Shown: positions 57,425 through 64,000 of the stretch, one piece after another | Layout: every line of letters begins with the position of its first letter | How positions within the stretch are numbered: position 1 is the stretch's first letter | NCBI RefSeq assembly: GCF_900095845.1 | Contig: NZ_FMIX01000004.1 | Coordinates: forward strand, 627,501-691,500 | Direction: 5' to 3' | DNA from: Streptococcus timonensis | Lineage (GTDB): Bacteria; Bacillota; Bacilli; Lactobacillales; Streptococcaceae | Length of the DNA: 64,000 nucleotides | Notes under the pieces: model-generated | The model's input: only the letters and a program-made list of their open reading frames with translations | Database searches by the model: none | Told to the model about the DNA's origin: nothing | Made by a program: the position numbers and the translations under genes

Positions 57425-58699
57425 ATGAACGAAATTAAATGTCCAAATTGTGGGGAAGTTTTTACAGTTAATGAAAGCCAATATGCAGAGCTGATTTCTC
57501 AAGTCCGAACTGTAGAGTTTGATAAGGAATTGCATGAACGTATGAAGCAAGAGCTGGCCTTGGCTGAGCAAAAAGCCATGAATGAACAGCAGACAAAACT
57601 TGCGCAAAAAGACCAAGAAATTGCCCAGCTTCAAAGTCAAATTCAGAACTTTGATACCGAAAAAGAATTAGCCAAAAAGGAAGTAGAGCAAAGTGCTAGT
57701 CAAAGTCTCCTAGAGAAGGAAAAAGAAGTTCAAGCACTGGAGAATCAGCTAGCTACCTTACGCTTGGAGCATGAGAATCAACTGCAAAAGACACTGTCTG
57801 ATTTAGAGAAAGAACGGAAAGAACTGAAGCATCAATTGCTCCTTCAAGAGAAGGAAAACGAACTAAACTTGGCTTCAATTGAGCGAGAACATAAGACGGA
57901 GTTAAGATTGGCTAATGAGCAGGTTGAGTTCTATAAGAATTTCAAGGCTCAACAGTCAACCAAGGAAATTGGTGAAAGCTTAGAGAGGTATGCGGAAAGT
58001 GAGTTCGACAGAATTCGTAGTTTTGCCTTCCCTAATGCCTATTTCGAAAAGGATAACAAAGTTTCAGCTCGTGGTTCTAAAGGTGATTTTATCTTCCGTG
58101 ACTTTGATGATAATGGGCTAGAATTCATTTCCATCATGTTTGAGATGAAAAATGAAGCTGACGGAACTGAAAAGAAGCATAAGAATGCAGATTTCTACAA
58201 GGAGTTGGATAAGGATCGTCGTGAGAAGAACTGTGAGTATGCCGTATTAGTGACTATGCTTGAGGCTGATAATGATTACTTCAATACTGGAATTGTTGAC
58301 GTCAGCCACGAGTATGAAAAGATGTATGTCGTGCGCCCTCAGTTCTTTATCCAACTGATCGGGCTCTTGCGCAATGCTGCTCTTAACTCCCTAAAATACA
58401 AGCAGGAGTTAGCACTTATACGTGAGCAAAATATTGACATCACCCACTTTGAAGAAGACCTAGATGCTTTTAAGCTTGCCTTTGCCAAAAACTACAACTC
58501 AGCTTCTGTTAACTTCGGCAAGGCTATTGACGAAATCGACAAGGCCATCAAAAGGATGGAAGAAGTCAAGAAATTCTTGACCACATCAGAAAACCAACTC
58601 CGCCTCGCAAACAATAAGTTGGACGATGTTTCCGTTAAAAAATTGACTCGTAAAAATCCAACTATGAAAGCAAAGTTTGATGCCTTGAAGGGGGAGTAA
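57425..58699 (+). CDS. DUF2130 (COG4487) coiled-coil protein
   Basis: 424 residues. An N-terminal zinc-ribbon-like [12 protein letters not shown] is followed by a long coiled coil (about 25-185) and a C-terminal alpha/beta DUF2130 domain (about 190-370) with [23 protein letters not shown] split over residues near 200-222, [15 protein letters not shown], and [16 protein letters not shown]. The E-x-K-like and D-acidic pattern of that domain hints at a PD-(D/E)xK-type nuclease fold, but this is inference. The role is unknown. TATAAT at 57387-57392 and AGAGGAAAATC provide promoter and ribosome-binding site. Confidence 0.82.
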   Translation: MNEIKCPNCGEVFTVNESQYAELISQVRTVEFDKELHERMKQELALAEQKAMNEQQTKLAQKDQEIAQLQSQIQNFDTEKELAKKEVEQSASQSLLEKEKEVQALENQLATLRLEHENQLQKTLSDLEKERKELKHQLLLQEKENELNLASIEREHKTELRLANEQVEFYKNFKAQQSTKEIGESLERYAESEFDRIRSFAFPNAYFEKDNKVSARGSKGDFIFRDFDDNGLEFISIMFEMKNEADGTEKKHKNADFYKELDKDRREKNCEYAVLVTMLEADNDYFNTGIVDVSHEYEKMYVVRPQFFIQLIGLLRNAALNSLKYKQELALIREQNIDITHFEEDLDAFKLAFAKNYNSASVNFGKAIDEIDKAIKRMEEVKKFLTTSENQLRLANNKLDDVSVKKLTRKNPTMKAKFDALKGE

Positions 58700-58724
58700 A
58701 TTTTCCATAGAACCAGGAATTTAT

Positions 58725-59543
58725 ATGAAAAGAGCTATAAAAATTATTAGAATATGGTCAGCTGATAAAATAGAATTAATTTTTCTTAAAATTATATTTA
58801 AATACTTGCTGTATTTTTTAGTGTTTTCAACAGTAATTGTTTATGTCTATATTTTTAACCATTCATCGACCACTTACACAAAGATATTAACAATATTTCT
58901 TGTCTTTGTTATACTGTTTATTCTTCTATCTAAACTATTACTTGATAAGGCTTTAATTGATATTTTGTCTCAAGATATCAATTTAGCAAAGTATCAAGAA
59001 ATAGTTGCTAGAGCTGAGGAAAATTCTTTAAATAGAAATGTTCAAGTTCTTCCAAAATATTTGGCAAATGCAAGAGTATCCTTTTATAGAGGACACTTTC
59101 AAGATAGTTTAGAATTGCTGAATAACATAAAAAATTGTAATCTAAAAAAATCCAAAAATCTGTACTATGTATTTAATATCAAGTATTATAGCATCCTAAA
59201 CTTGGTTCATTTGAATGATTGTTTAGAATTGAGAGAATTGATGATAGAAATTGAAGGACTAACAAGTAATGTTCAATCGCAAATTTTAAAATATCAGGAA
59301 AAAATTTTGAGTTTAAAGGCTATTGTTGATATCTATTGTAATAAAATATCAAACGATTACTTCGACACTGCGAAACCAGAAAATAAATTAGCTCGAATCA
59401 TGTTCTCTTATTACGGAGCTCTCAATGCTCAGCTAAAAGGAGATGAAGCTCGTGCTCGTAGTTTGTTTGAAAGTATCGCCCATGAAAATCCAGTACTTTT
59501 TTATGTTCAGGAAGCGAAGAAATATATAGGAGCAGAGAAATAA
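58725..59543 (+). CDS. Unknown membrane protein with TPR-like C-terminus, paralogue A
   Basis: 272 residues. Two hydrophobic helices near the N-terminus (about 26-46 and 54-73) are followed by a helical soluble region (80-272) that looks TPR-like ([20 protein letters not shown]). The last ~64 residues, from [20 protein letters not shown] to the end, are almost identical to those of the next gene at both protein and DNA level. I recognise no family. It lies 25 bases after DUF2130 and 11 before its paralogue, so an operon is likely. Confidence 0.72.
   Translation: MKRAIKIIRIWSADKIELIFLKIIFKYLLYFLVFSTVIVYVYIFNHSSTTYTKILTIFLVFVILFILLSKLLLDKALIDILSQDINLAKYQEIVARAEENSLNRNVQVLPKYLANARVSFYRGHFQDSLELLNNIKNCNLKKSKNLYYVFNIKYYSILNLVHLNDCLELRELMIEIEGLTSNVQSQILKYQEKILSLKAIVDIYCNKISNDYFDTAKPENKLARIMFSYYGALNAQLKGDEARARSLFESIAHENPVLFYVQEAKKYIGAEK
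59352..59543 (+). repeat. Direct repeat, copy 1: shared C-terminal cassette of the paralogue pair
   Basis: 192 bases, highly similar to 60170-60361. Both encode the module that starts NDYFDTA and ends in Y(I/L)G. The upstream coding parts are strongly diverged, so the similarity is local to this cassette. Confidence 0.85.
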
Positions 59544-59554
59544 GAGAGTAACAT

Positions 59555-60361
59555 ATGAAATTAGTTGAAAAAATAGTTAGTAGGGCGACAGAAAACACTC
59601 TGTTGCAAATAGAGACTGTTATTCTAATTAGTTCAGTTGTAGCAATAGGTATTGGAGCAATAGGAGTTTTTTTAGTATACCAACCTGATACCAAAATTTT
59701 GGGGCTGATATTTGCTTCACTGATGTGGGTTCTAATCATCTGGATCTTATATCTACGTTTTGTCCTAAACAAAGTTATTTATCTAGTGTTAAACGATTCT
59801 ATTAATCTTAAGCTCTATGTAGATATGTTCAGGGTCCAATCTGAGAAATCGATTAAGATTTATAGGGCAACATATCAAGAGTATTATCAATTTATCCAAG
59901 GTCAAGTAGCTTATCTAAAAGGAGATTTTCAAGCTGCCAAGGAAAATATGTCCAAGTATAATTTGAAAAAAATTTGGGGTAGATTAAGAGACTATACATT
60001 TTTAATATCAAGCTTTGAACTATTAAAAGTGTCTATCCATCTTCAAGATATGCAAGATATTGCTTTCTTTGAGGAACAATTGTCCAAGGCACCAGATTCG
60101 AAAGGCGGTAAGGCCAAACTCGTTGCTCAAGCCCAAGCCATAAAAGATATTGTGTTCAATAAAGAAATGAATGACTACTTCGACACTGCCGAACCAGAAA
60201 ATAAGTTAGCTCGAATCATGTTTTCTTATTACGGCGCTCTCAATGCCCAATTAAAAGGAGATGAAGAACGTGCCCGTAGTTTGTTTGAAAGCATCGTCCA
60301 TGAAAATCCAGATCTATTTTATGTGCAGGAAGCGCAGAAGTATTTAGGAGGAGAAAACTGA
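59555..60361 (+). CDS. Unknown membrane protein with TPR-like C-terminus, paralogue B
   Basis: 268 residues, same layout as paralogue A: two N-terminal helices (about 22-45 and 49-70), then a helical region with [20 protein letters not shown] resembling a TPR unit, then the shared C-terminal cassette. The N-terminal 200 residues have little identity with A. The stop codon overlaps the ATG of the next small gene (TGATG), so translation is coupled. Function unknown. Confidence 0.72.
   Translation: MKLVEKIVSRATENTLLQIETVILISSVVAIGIGAIGVFLVYQPDTKILGLIFASLMWVLIIWILYLRFVLNKVIYLVLNDSINLKLYVDMFRVQSEKSIKIYRATYQEYYQFIQGQVAYLKGDFQAAKENMSKYNLKKIWGRLRDYTFLISSFELLKVSIHLQDMQDIAFFEEQLSKAPDSKGGKAKLVAQAQAIKDIVFNKEMNDYFDTAEPENKLARIMFSYYGALNAQLKGDEERARSLFESIVHENPDLFYVQEAQKYLGGEN
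60170..60361 (+). repeat. Direct repeat, copy 2: shared C-terminal cassette of the paralogue pair
   Basis: Second copy of the 192-base cassette described at 59352-59543; a few substitutions, no indels seen by eye. Confidence 0.85.
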
Positions 60362-60474
60362 TGTCAGAACGTACTACTTTACCGATTGGGAGTGTTGTTC
60401 GAGCGAGAGAAGGTGTAGAGCCTGTCATGATTGTTAATCATTGTCCAGATACTAAAAAGCAGAGGCAAAAATGA
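60361..60474 (+). CDS. Truncated DUF4176-like protein
   Basis: 37 residues, with LPIGSVVRAREGVEPVMIV matching the start of DUF4176 proteins, which are usually about 90-100 residues and occur in type VII secretion (LXG toxin) loci of streptococci. The sequence stops after NHCPDTKKQRQK, so about half to two thirds of the domain is missing. GGAGGAG lies just before the ATG, so it may still be translated. A further 14-codon frame (60471-60515, MKLGPFGLGLSIGG) overlaps its stop and leads to the next gene; it may be a relic too. Confidence 0.6.
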   Translation: MSERTTLPIGSVVRAREGVEPVMIVNHCPDTKKQRQK

Positions 60475-60518
60475 AACTAGGACCATTTGGATTGGGCTTA
60501 TCAATAGGGGGGTGAAAC

Positions 60519-61280
60519 ATGGAAATACAATTAAAATTACGTGGAAACTCAGAAGGATTTATCCTTCAGTCAAAATTACCTGATGATGAATATTGGACTG
60601 AAAGAATTGAAATCGTTCAAGAAGAGGAAGGTTATCGTCTATATGCAAAAGATGTAGAAATTCTTGTCTTTAAAAAATCAGAATTCATTTCTAAGAGGAA
60701 AAGAATAGTCGCAAGAGGGTTAAATAAGGATTTGATTTATTATGAAGAAAAAAGATTTGAACATTTATGGGAACAAGCGTACTGGCATGGAGTTTTTCAA
60801 TTCAATTTAAATAACTATGAAATGAGGAGTGTAGGTTCAGGTAGTAAAGGAGATATTTTACCTGTTACAAAAGATGGCATTCCGATTGCCGTTTATGCTG
60901 AAAGTAATATTGCAATTGCTGGAAAGAGAAACTTTTCTCTCTATACTGAAAATATTGACGAAATTGACAATTTACTGATGTTTTACATAATTGATTATAT
61001 TAGGGGGTATGACTTTTTAGATATTGATTCTTTATCTGCAAGATATCGTTTCTTTTATCAATTCAATGATCGCTCAGCTATAACAAAGGAACATTTAGAT
61101 ATGCTTCCAGAGGGGAGAAGACCTTCTAAGTTAGAGGCGTTTATCATTTATTTTTTATCAGCTTTCCTTGTTGTAGGTGTAAGCTTGGTATCATTACGCC
61201 CTTTGTTCGCATTTTTAGTAGGATTACTAATACATTATATTTATACTATCTTAAAAAATTGGAGAGACAGAGGTGAATAG
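60519..61280 (+). CDS. Unknown membrane-anchored protein with two C-terminal helices
   Basis: 253 residues. The first ~195 are soluble and beta-rich (MEIQLKLRGNSEGFILQSKL, VEILVFKKSEF, DGIPIAVYAESNIAIAGKR) and may be tubby/LURP-one-like, a fold reported from T7SS accessory loci, but this is a guess. Two hydrophobic helices (about 207-227 and 229-247) form a C-terminal anchor with a short cytoplasmic basic end. GGGGGGTGAAAC precedes the ATG. It closes the accessory cluster before truB. Confidence 0.65.
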   Translation: MEIQLKLRGNSEGFILQSKLPDDEYWTERIEIVQEEEGYRLYAKDVEILVFKKSEFISKRKRIVARGLNKDLIYYEEKRFEHLWEQAYWHGVFQFNLNNYEMRSVGSGSKGDILPVTKDGIPIAVYAESNIAIAGKRNFSLYTENIDEIDNLLMFYIIDYIRGYDFLDIDSLSARYRFFYQFNDRSAITKEHLDMLPEGRRPSKLEAFIIYFLSAFLVVGVSLVSLRPLFAFLVGLLIHYIYTILKNWRDRGE

Positions 61281-61443
61281 TAGGGTATTTACCTATAGAT
61301 TTGTTATTGATGCTACATAAAAAACCTTAAAAAACATGCCAATAGCCTTATAAAATGCATGAGAGGATGGTTTAAATGATACTGGAACGAATGAAAATAA
61401 CTTTATTAACCACATGATGAGAAAGGAAATCAGAAAGCAACAC

Positions 61444-62322
61444 ATGAACGGTATTATCAACTTAAAAAAAGAAGCAGGAATGACCTCGCATGATGCGGTT
61501 TTTAAATTGCGTAAGATTTTAGGAACCAAGAAAATCGGTCACGGTGGTACCTTAGATCCGGATGTGGTGGGTGTTTTGCCTATTGCGGTTGGTAAGGCAA
61601 CACGCATGGTTGAGTTCATGCAGGATGAGGGTAAAGTCTATGAGGGAGAAATCACTCTAGGTTATTCAACGACTACTGAAGATGCTAGTGGTGAAATAGT
61701 TGATGAAACTCCTGTTTTAGCTCCATTGGATGAAAAGCTTGTCGATGAAGCAATTGCTAGTCTGACTGGACCTATCACTCAAATTCCACCAATGTACTCA
61801 GCTGTCAAGGTCAATGGGCGCAAGCTCTATGAGTATGCGCGTGCTGGTCAGGAAGTCGAGCGCCCAGAACGTCAGGTGACCATTTATAGTTTTGAAAGAA
61901 CCAGTCCTATTTCCTACGAGGATAAACTTGCACGTTTTACATTCCGAGTAAAATGTAGCAAGGGAACCTATATCCGTACCTTATCGGTTGACTTGGGAGA
62001 AAAACTAGGTTATGCAGCTCATATGTCACATTTGACACGGACAAGTGCTGCAGGTTTACAGTTAGAAGATTCCTTGACCTTGGAAGAAATTGCAGAAAAA
62101 GTAGAGGCTGGACAACTGGACTTTCTCCATCCGCTCGAGATTGGGACAGGGGATTTAGTTAAGGTTTATCTTACTCCGGAACAGGCAGAGGAAGTCCGTT
62201 TTGGCCGCTTTATTGAGTTAGAGCAAACTGTGAAAGAAGTAGCTGCTTTTGAAGGGGAGCGACTTCTTGCCATTCTCGAAAAACGAGACAATCTCTACAA
62301 ACCTAGAAAGGTTTTGATTTAA
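61444..62322 (+). CDS. truB: tRNA pseudouridine-55 synthase
   Basis: 292-residue enzyme making pseudouridine 55 in the tRNA T loop. The catalytic aspartate lies in [13 protein letters not shown], and [17 protein letters not shown] is the second conserved motif; a PUA-like C-terminus follows. The frame is open from 61414, but the family N-terminus is [19 protein letters not shown], which starts at 61444. The nearest AAAGGA is about 15 bases upstream, so initiation may be modest. A terminator follows. Confidence 0.95.
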   Translation: MNGIINLKKEAGMTSHDAVFKLRKILGTKKIGHGGTLDPDVVGVLPIAVGKATRMVEFMQDEGKVYEGEITLGYSTTTEDASGEIVDETPVLAPLDEKLVDEAIASLTGPITQIPPMYSAVKVNGRKLYEYARAGQEVERPERQVTIYSFERTSPISYEDKLARFTFRVKCSKGTYIRTLSVDLGEKLGYAAHMSHLTRTSAAGLQLEDSLTLEEIAEKVEAGQLDFLHPLEIGTGDLVKVYLTPEQAEEVRFGRFIELEQTVKEVAAFEGERLLAILEKRDNLYKPRKVLI

Positions 62323-62344
62323 GGATTAAATGTCATAGTAAATT

Positions 62345-62370
62345 GATGAGCTCGACTCATCTTTTCTTGT
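62345..62370 (+). terminator. Terminator after truB
   Basis: GATGAG-CTCGA-CTCATC with TTTTCTTG; a short stem of six base pairs. Confidence 0.7.
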
Positions 62371-62444
62371 TTAAAAATAACTATTTATGATGTATTCTAT
62401 ATTTTGTAAATTAATGTCTGAAAGGCTTGAAAACAGGGTGATAT

Positions 62445-62473
62445 TTGACAGTTTTGCTTGCTTATGATAATAT
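62445..62473 (+). promoter_or_regulatory. rocS promoter
   Basis: TTGACA (62445-62450), 17 bases, TAATAT (62468-62473), 37 bases before the rocS ATG. Confidence 0.75.
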
Positions 62474-62510
62474 TTAATTTAAAGAAATGCTAGAAAAATC
62501 AGAGGATATT

Positions 62511-63002
62511 ATGAGTATTGAGATGACTGTCAGTGAGATTGCTGAGGTCTTGGGTTTATCTCGCCAAGCAATCAATAATCGTGTCAAAGAATTACCAGAA
62601 GAAGACACAACAAAAAATGACAAAGGGGTTACTGTTGTTACTCGCAGTGGCTTGATTAAGCTAGAAGAAATCTACAAGAAAACAATTTTTGAAGATGAGC
62701 CAGTTAGCGATGAAGTCAAACAACGAGAGTTGATGGAAATCCTGGTTGATGAGAAAAATTCTGAGATTATTCGCTTATATGAGCAGTTAAAAGCTAAAGA
62801 TAAGCAACTCTCAGAAAAGGATGAGCAGATACGAGTGAAAGATCGTCAAATTGCTGAAAAAGATAAGCAGTTAGATCAACAACAACAGCTAACACTTCAA
62901 GCCATGAAAGATCAGGAGAATCTTCAGTTAGAGTTAGAACAAGCTAAGCAAGAAGTTCAAGCAACGAAGAAAGGCTTCTTTGCTCGCTTATTTGGAAAAT
63001 AA
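62511..63002 (+). CDS. rocS: Chromosome segregation regulator RocS
   Basis: 163 residues, the length described for pneumococcal RocS. An N-terminal helix-turn-helix (TVSEIAEVLGLSRQAINNRV, residues 5-24) binds DNA. A coiled coil spans about 70-150 with repeated KDKQ/SEKD/AEKD units, and the C-terminal amphipathic helix (TKKGFFARLFGK) binds the membrane. In S. pneumoniae RocS links chromosome segregation and capsule production through ParB and the CpsD kinase. The ATG at 62511 with AGAGGAT upstream is chosen over the non-ATG start at 62487. Confidence 0.88.
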   Translation: MSIEMTVSEIAEVLGLSRQAINNRVKELPEEDTTKNDKGVTVVTRSGLIKLEEIYKKTIFEDEPVSDEVKQRELMEILVDEKNSEIIRLYEQLKAKDKQLSEKDEQIRVKDRQIAEKDKQLDQQQQLTLQAMKDQENLQLELEQAKQEVQATKKGFFARLFGK

Positions 63003-63004
63003 GA

Positions 63005-63051
63005 AAAAACTGCTTGGTTTTATAGAGAAACCAGGTAGTTTCTTTTCTTTT
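63005..63051 (+). terminator. Terminator after rocS
   Basis: AAACTGCTTGGTTT and GAAACCAGGTAGTTT (one mismatch) around TATAGA, followed by CTTTTCTTTT. Confidence 0.85.
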
Positions 63052-63077
63052 AGTAGTATAGAGTAGGAATATGTTGT

Positions 63078-63668
63078 ATGGAAAAATTAAGAGAGTATAT
63101 CTCCTTTGATTTAGAGTTTAATCAGCATGAAGGTGTAACACATCTGATACAGGTATCGGCAGTACATTTTAAAGATGGTCAAGAAATAGCTGCATTTGAT
63201 TCATACGTTTATACAGAGGCTCCTTTAAAAAGCTTCATAAATGGATTGACTGGGATTACTTCAGAGACATTGAAAGGCGCACCAAAGGTAGAAGAAGTAC
63301 TCCAAAAATTTCAAATTTTTGTTGGTGATTTACCCCTTGTTGGTTATAATGCAGCAAAGAGTGACTTACCGATTTTACTAGAACATGGTTTGGACTATCG
63401 AGAACAATATTTAGTCGATCTCTATAATGAAGCACTGGAGCGACGTAGTTCTGATCTTCATGGAATTGCTAATCTAAAATTACAAACTGTGGCTAATTTT
63501 CTAGGTTTTAAAGGGCAATCTCATAATAGTCTAGAGGATGCTCGTATGACTGGTCGAGTGTATGAAGCTTTTCTGGAGTCAGATGAGAGTAGACTATTAC
63601 TCAATTCTCAGACTAGTCTCAATTCGAATCCATTTGGTGCCTTAGATTTATCACAACTTTTTGATTAG
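63078..63668 (+). CDS. DEDDh 3'-5' exonuclease (DnaQ/epsilon-like)
   Basis: 196-residue stand-alone proofreading-type exonuclease. Exo I is SFDLEFNQHEG (D11, E13), Exo II KSDLPILLEHG with aspartate, and Exo III HNSLEDARMTG with the h and final D. It lacks a polymerase partner domain. It may process DNA or RNA ends; the substrate is unknown. It sits between rocS and a membrane gene; a ribosome-binding site is weak. Confidence 0.85.
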   Translation: MEKLREYISFDLEFNQHEGVTHLIQVSAVHFKDGQEIAAFDSYVYTEAPLKSFINGLTGITSETLKGAPKVEEVLQKFQIFVGDLPLVGYNAAKSDLPILLEHGLDYREQYLVDLYNEALERRSSDLHGIANLKLQTVANFLGFKGQSHNSLEDARMTGRVYEAFLESDESRLLLNSQTSLNSNPFGALDLSQLFD

Positions 63669-63676
63669 GAGTTTTT

Positions 63677-64000
63677 ATGAAACCTGAAAAACCGAAAAAA
63701 TTGGGTTTTAAAAAGATTTACCTTAATCTAGATAAAATCCTCTTTCTATTCTTTCTAATTTTTATGTTGGTCGACTATATCTGGTTGCCACTAAACTCAG
63801 TGATAGCTGGATTTTTACTAAGTCAGACTGGATATTTGTTTATTTCCTACAACAATATTTTTGAGATAATAAAAAATGCTCCCATTGTCAGTCTTGGCTT
63901 TGTTATTTTAATAGCCATCAATCTACTGGTAGCCTATTTTCAACTTAGTATTCTCTTTATTGGAGCTCGCCACCTCCTATATCACGAAAAAAGGACTCTT
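63677..64000 (+). CDS. Membrane protein N-terminus, possibly membrane-domain glycerophosphodiester phosphodiesterase (cut by window edge)
   Basis: The frame starts at the ATG at 63677 (TTAGGAG upstream) and is still open at 64000: 108 residues visible. A basic N-terminus (MKPEKPKKLGFKKIY) precedes three hydrophobic segments (about 20-48, 50-57 region, and 70-98) and RHLLYHEKRTL. The pattern resembles the membrane domain that precedes the catalytic domain in streptococcal GdpD proteins, but the catalytic part is outside the window, so the call is tentative. Confidence 0.5.
   Translation, partial: MKPEKPKKLGFKKIYLNLDKILFLFFLIFMLVDYIWLPLNSVIAGFLLSQTGYLFISYNNIFEIIKNAPIVSLGFVILIAINLLVAYFQLSILFIGARHLLYHEKRTL

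Noticed and set aside
61281..61443. Small frames between the accessory cluster and truB
   Set aside because: Short, no good ribosome-binding site, no recognisable product; AT-rich spacer.
1..64000. CRISPR array or cas genes serving the CARF-nuclease
   Set aside because: No regularly spaced repeats and no Cas-like protein were found on either strand of the window.

Overview
The window is a piece of a low-GC Gram-positive chromosome, most likely a Streptococcus of the mitis/sanguinis group. This rests on recognisable streptococcal proteins and gene orders: pavA/rqcH-ybeY-dgkA-era-mutM-coaE-pmrA-rpmG-secG-rnr-smpB-tehB, coiA-pepF-O-methyltransferase-prsA, ftsW-ppc-trpXYZ-dnaG-rpoD-DUF59-cpoA-second glycosyltransferase, obg, vicRKX, a preQ1-II riboswitch before queT, and rocS. 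These follow blocks I recall from Streptococcus pneumoniae, but joined in a different order. I cannot name the species from sequence alone.

Layout. 1-3.1 kb: glycyl-tRNA synthetase (glyQ cut by the window edge, glyS), separated by a highly structured 131-base element, then a DUF896 protein. 3.1-7.6 kb: a divergent redox locus. On the minus strand are two NADPH-dependent FMN reductase-like proteins and a cytoplasmic ApbE flavin transferase; on the plus strand is the water-forming NADH oxidase Nox behind a CcpA (cre) site. 7.7-10.3 kb: YitT membrane protein and RqcH/PavA on the minus strand. 10.4-19 kb: a long, tightly packed housekeeping run (ybeY to tehB) with several stop/start overlaps. 19.1-20.4 kb: a one-gene insertion, bounded by terminators, encoding a Card1/Can2-like (DUF1887) CARF-nuclease with no CRISPR genes nearby. 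20.4-29.2 kb: competence gene coiA (with a ComX-box-like site), pepF, a methyltransferase, prsA, ftsW, ppc. 29.2-32.4 kb: T-box-controlled tryptophan ABC transporter. 32.4-40.2 kb: dnaG-rpoD-DUF59, two glycolipid glycosyltransferases, small membrane proteins, obg. 40.3-50.5 kb: pepX, mutY, vicRKX, a thioredoxin-like protein, phosphoglucomutase, a lipoprotein. 50.5-57.4 kb: an ABC-F ATPase, tRNA-Arg(CCG), mscL, a GtrA protein, preQ1-II/queT, a decayed SUKH (SMI1/KNR4) immunity gene, and two tandem formate/nitrite-type channels. 57.4-61.3 kb: accessory genes including DUF2130, two paralogous membrane proteins sharing a nearly identical C-terminal cassette, and a truncated DUF4176 relic. 61.4-64 kb: truB, rocS, a DEDD exonuclease and the start of a membrane protein.

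The most unusual points are: (1) the orphan CARF-nuclease, probably under catabolite control; (2) an FMN reductase-PAS fusion ending in a D-x-x-S-G-A-S tail that looks like an ApbE flavinylation site, beside its own cytoplasmic ApbE; (3) a MutY that has lost its iron-sulfur cluster cysteines; (4) three genes whose -10 boxes sit directly before the start codon, predicting leaderless mRNAs; (5) the structured element inside glyQ-glyS; and (6) the accessory cluster at 54.3-61.3 kb with immunity and type VII secretion-type relics. No insertion sequences, CRISPR arrays, integrases, rRNA genes or origin were seen.
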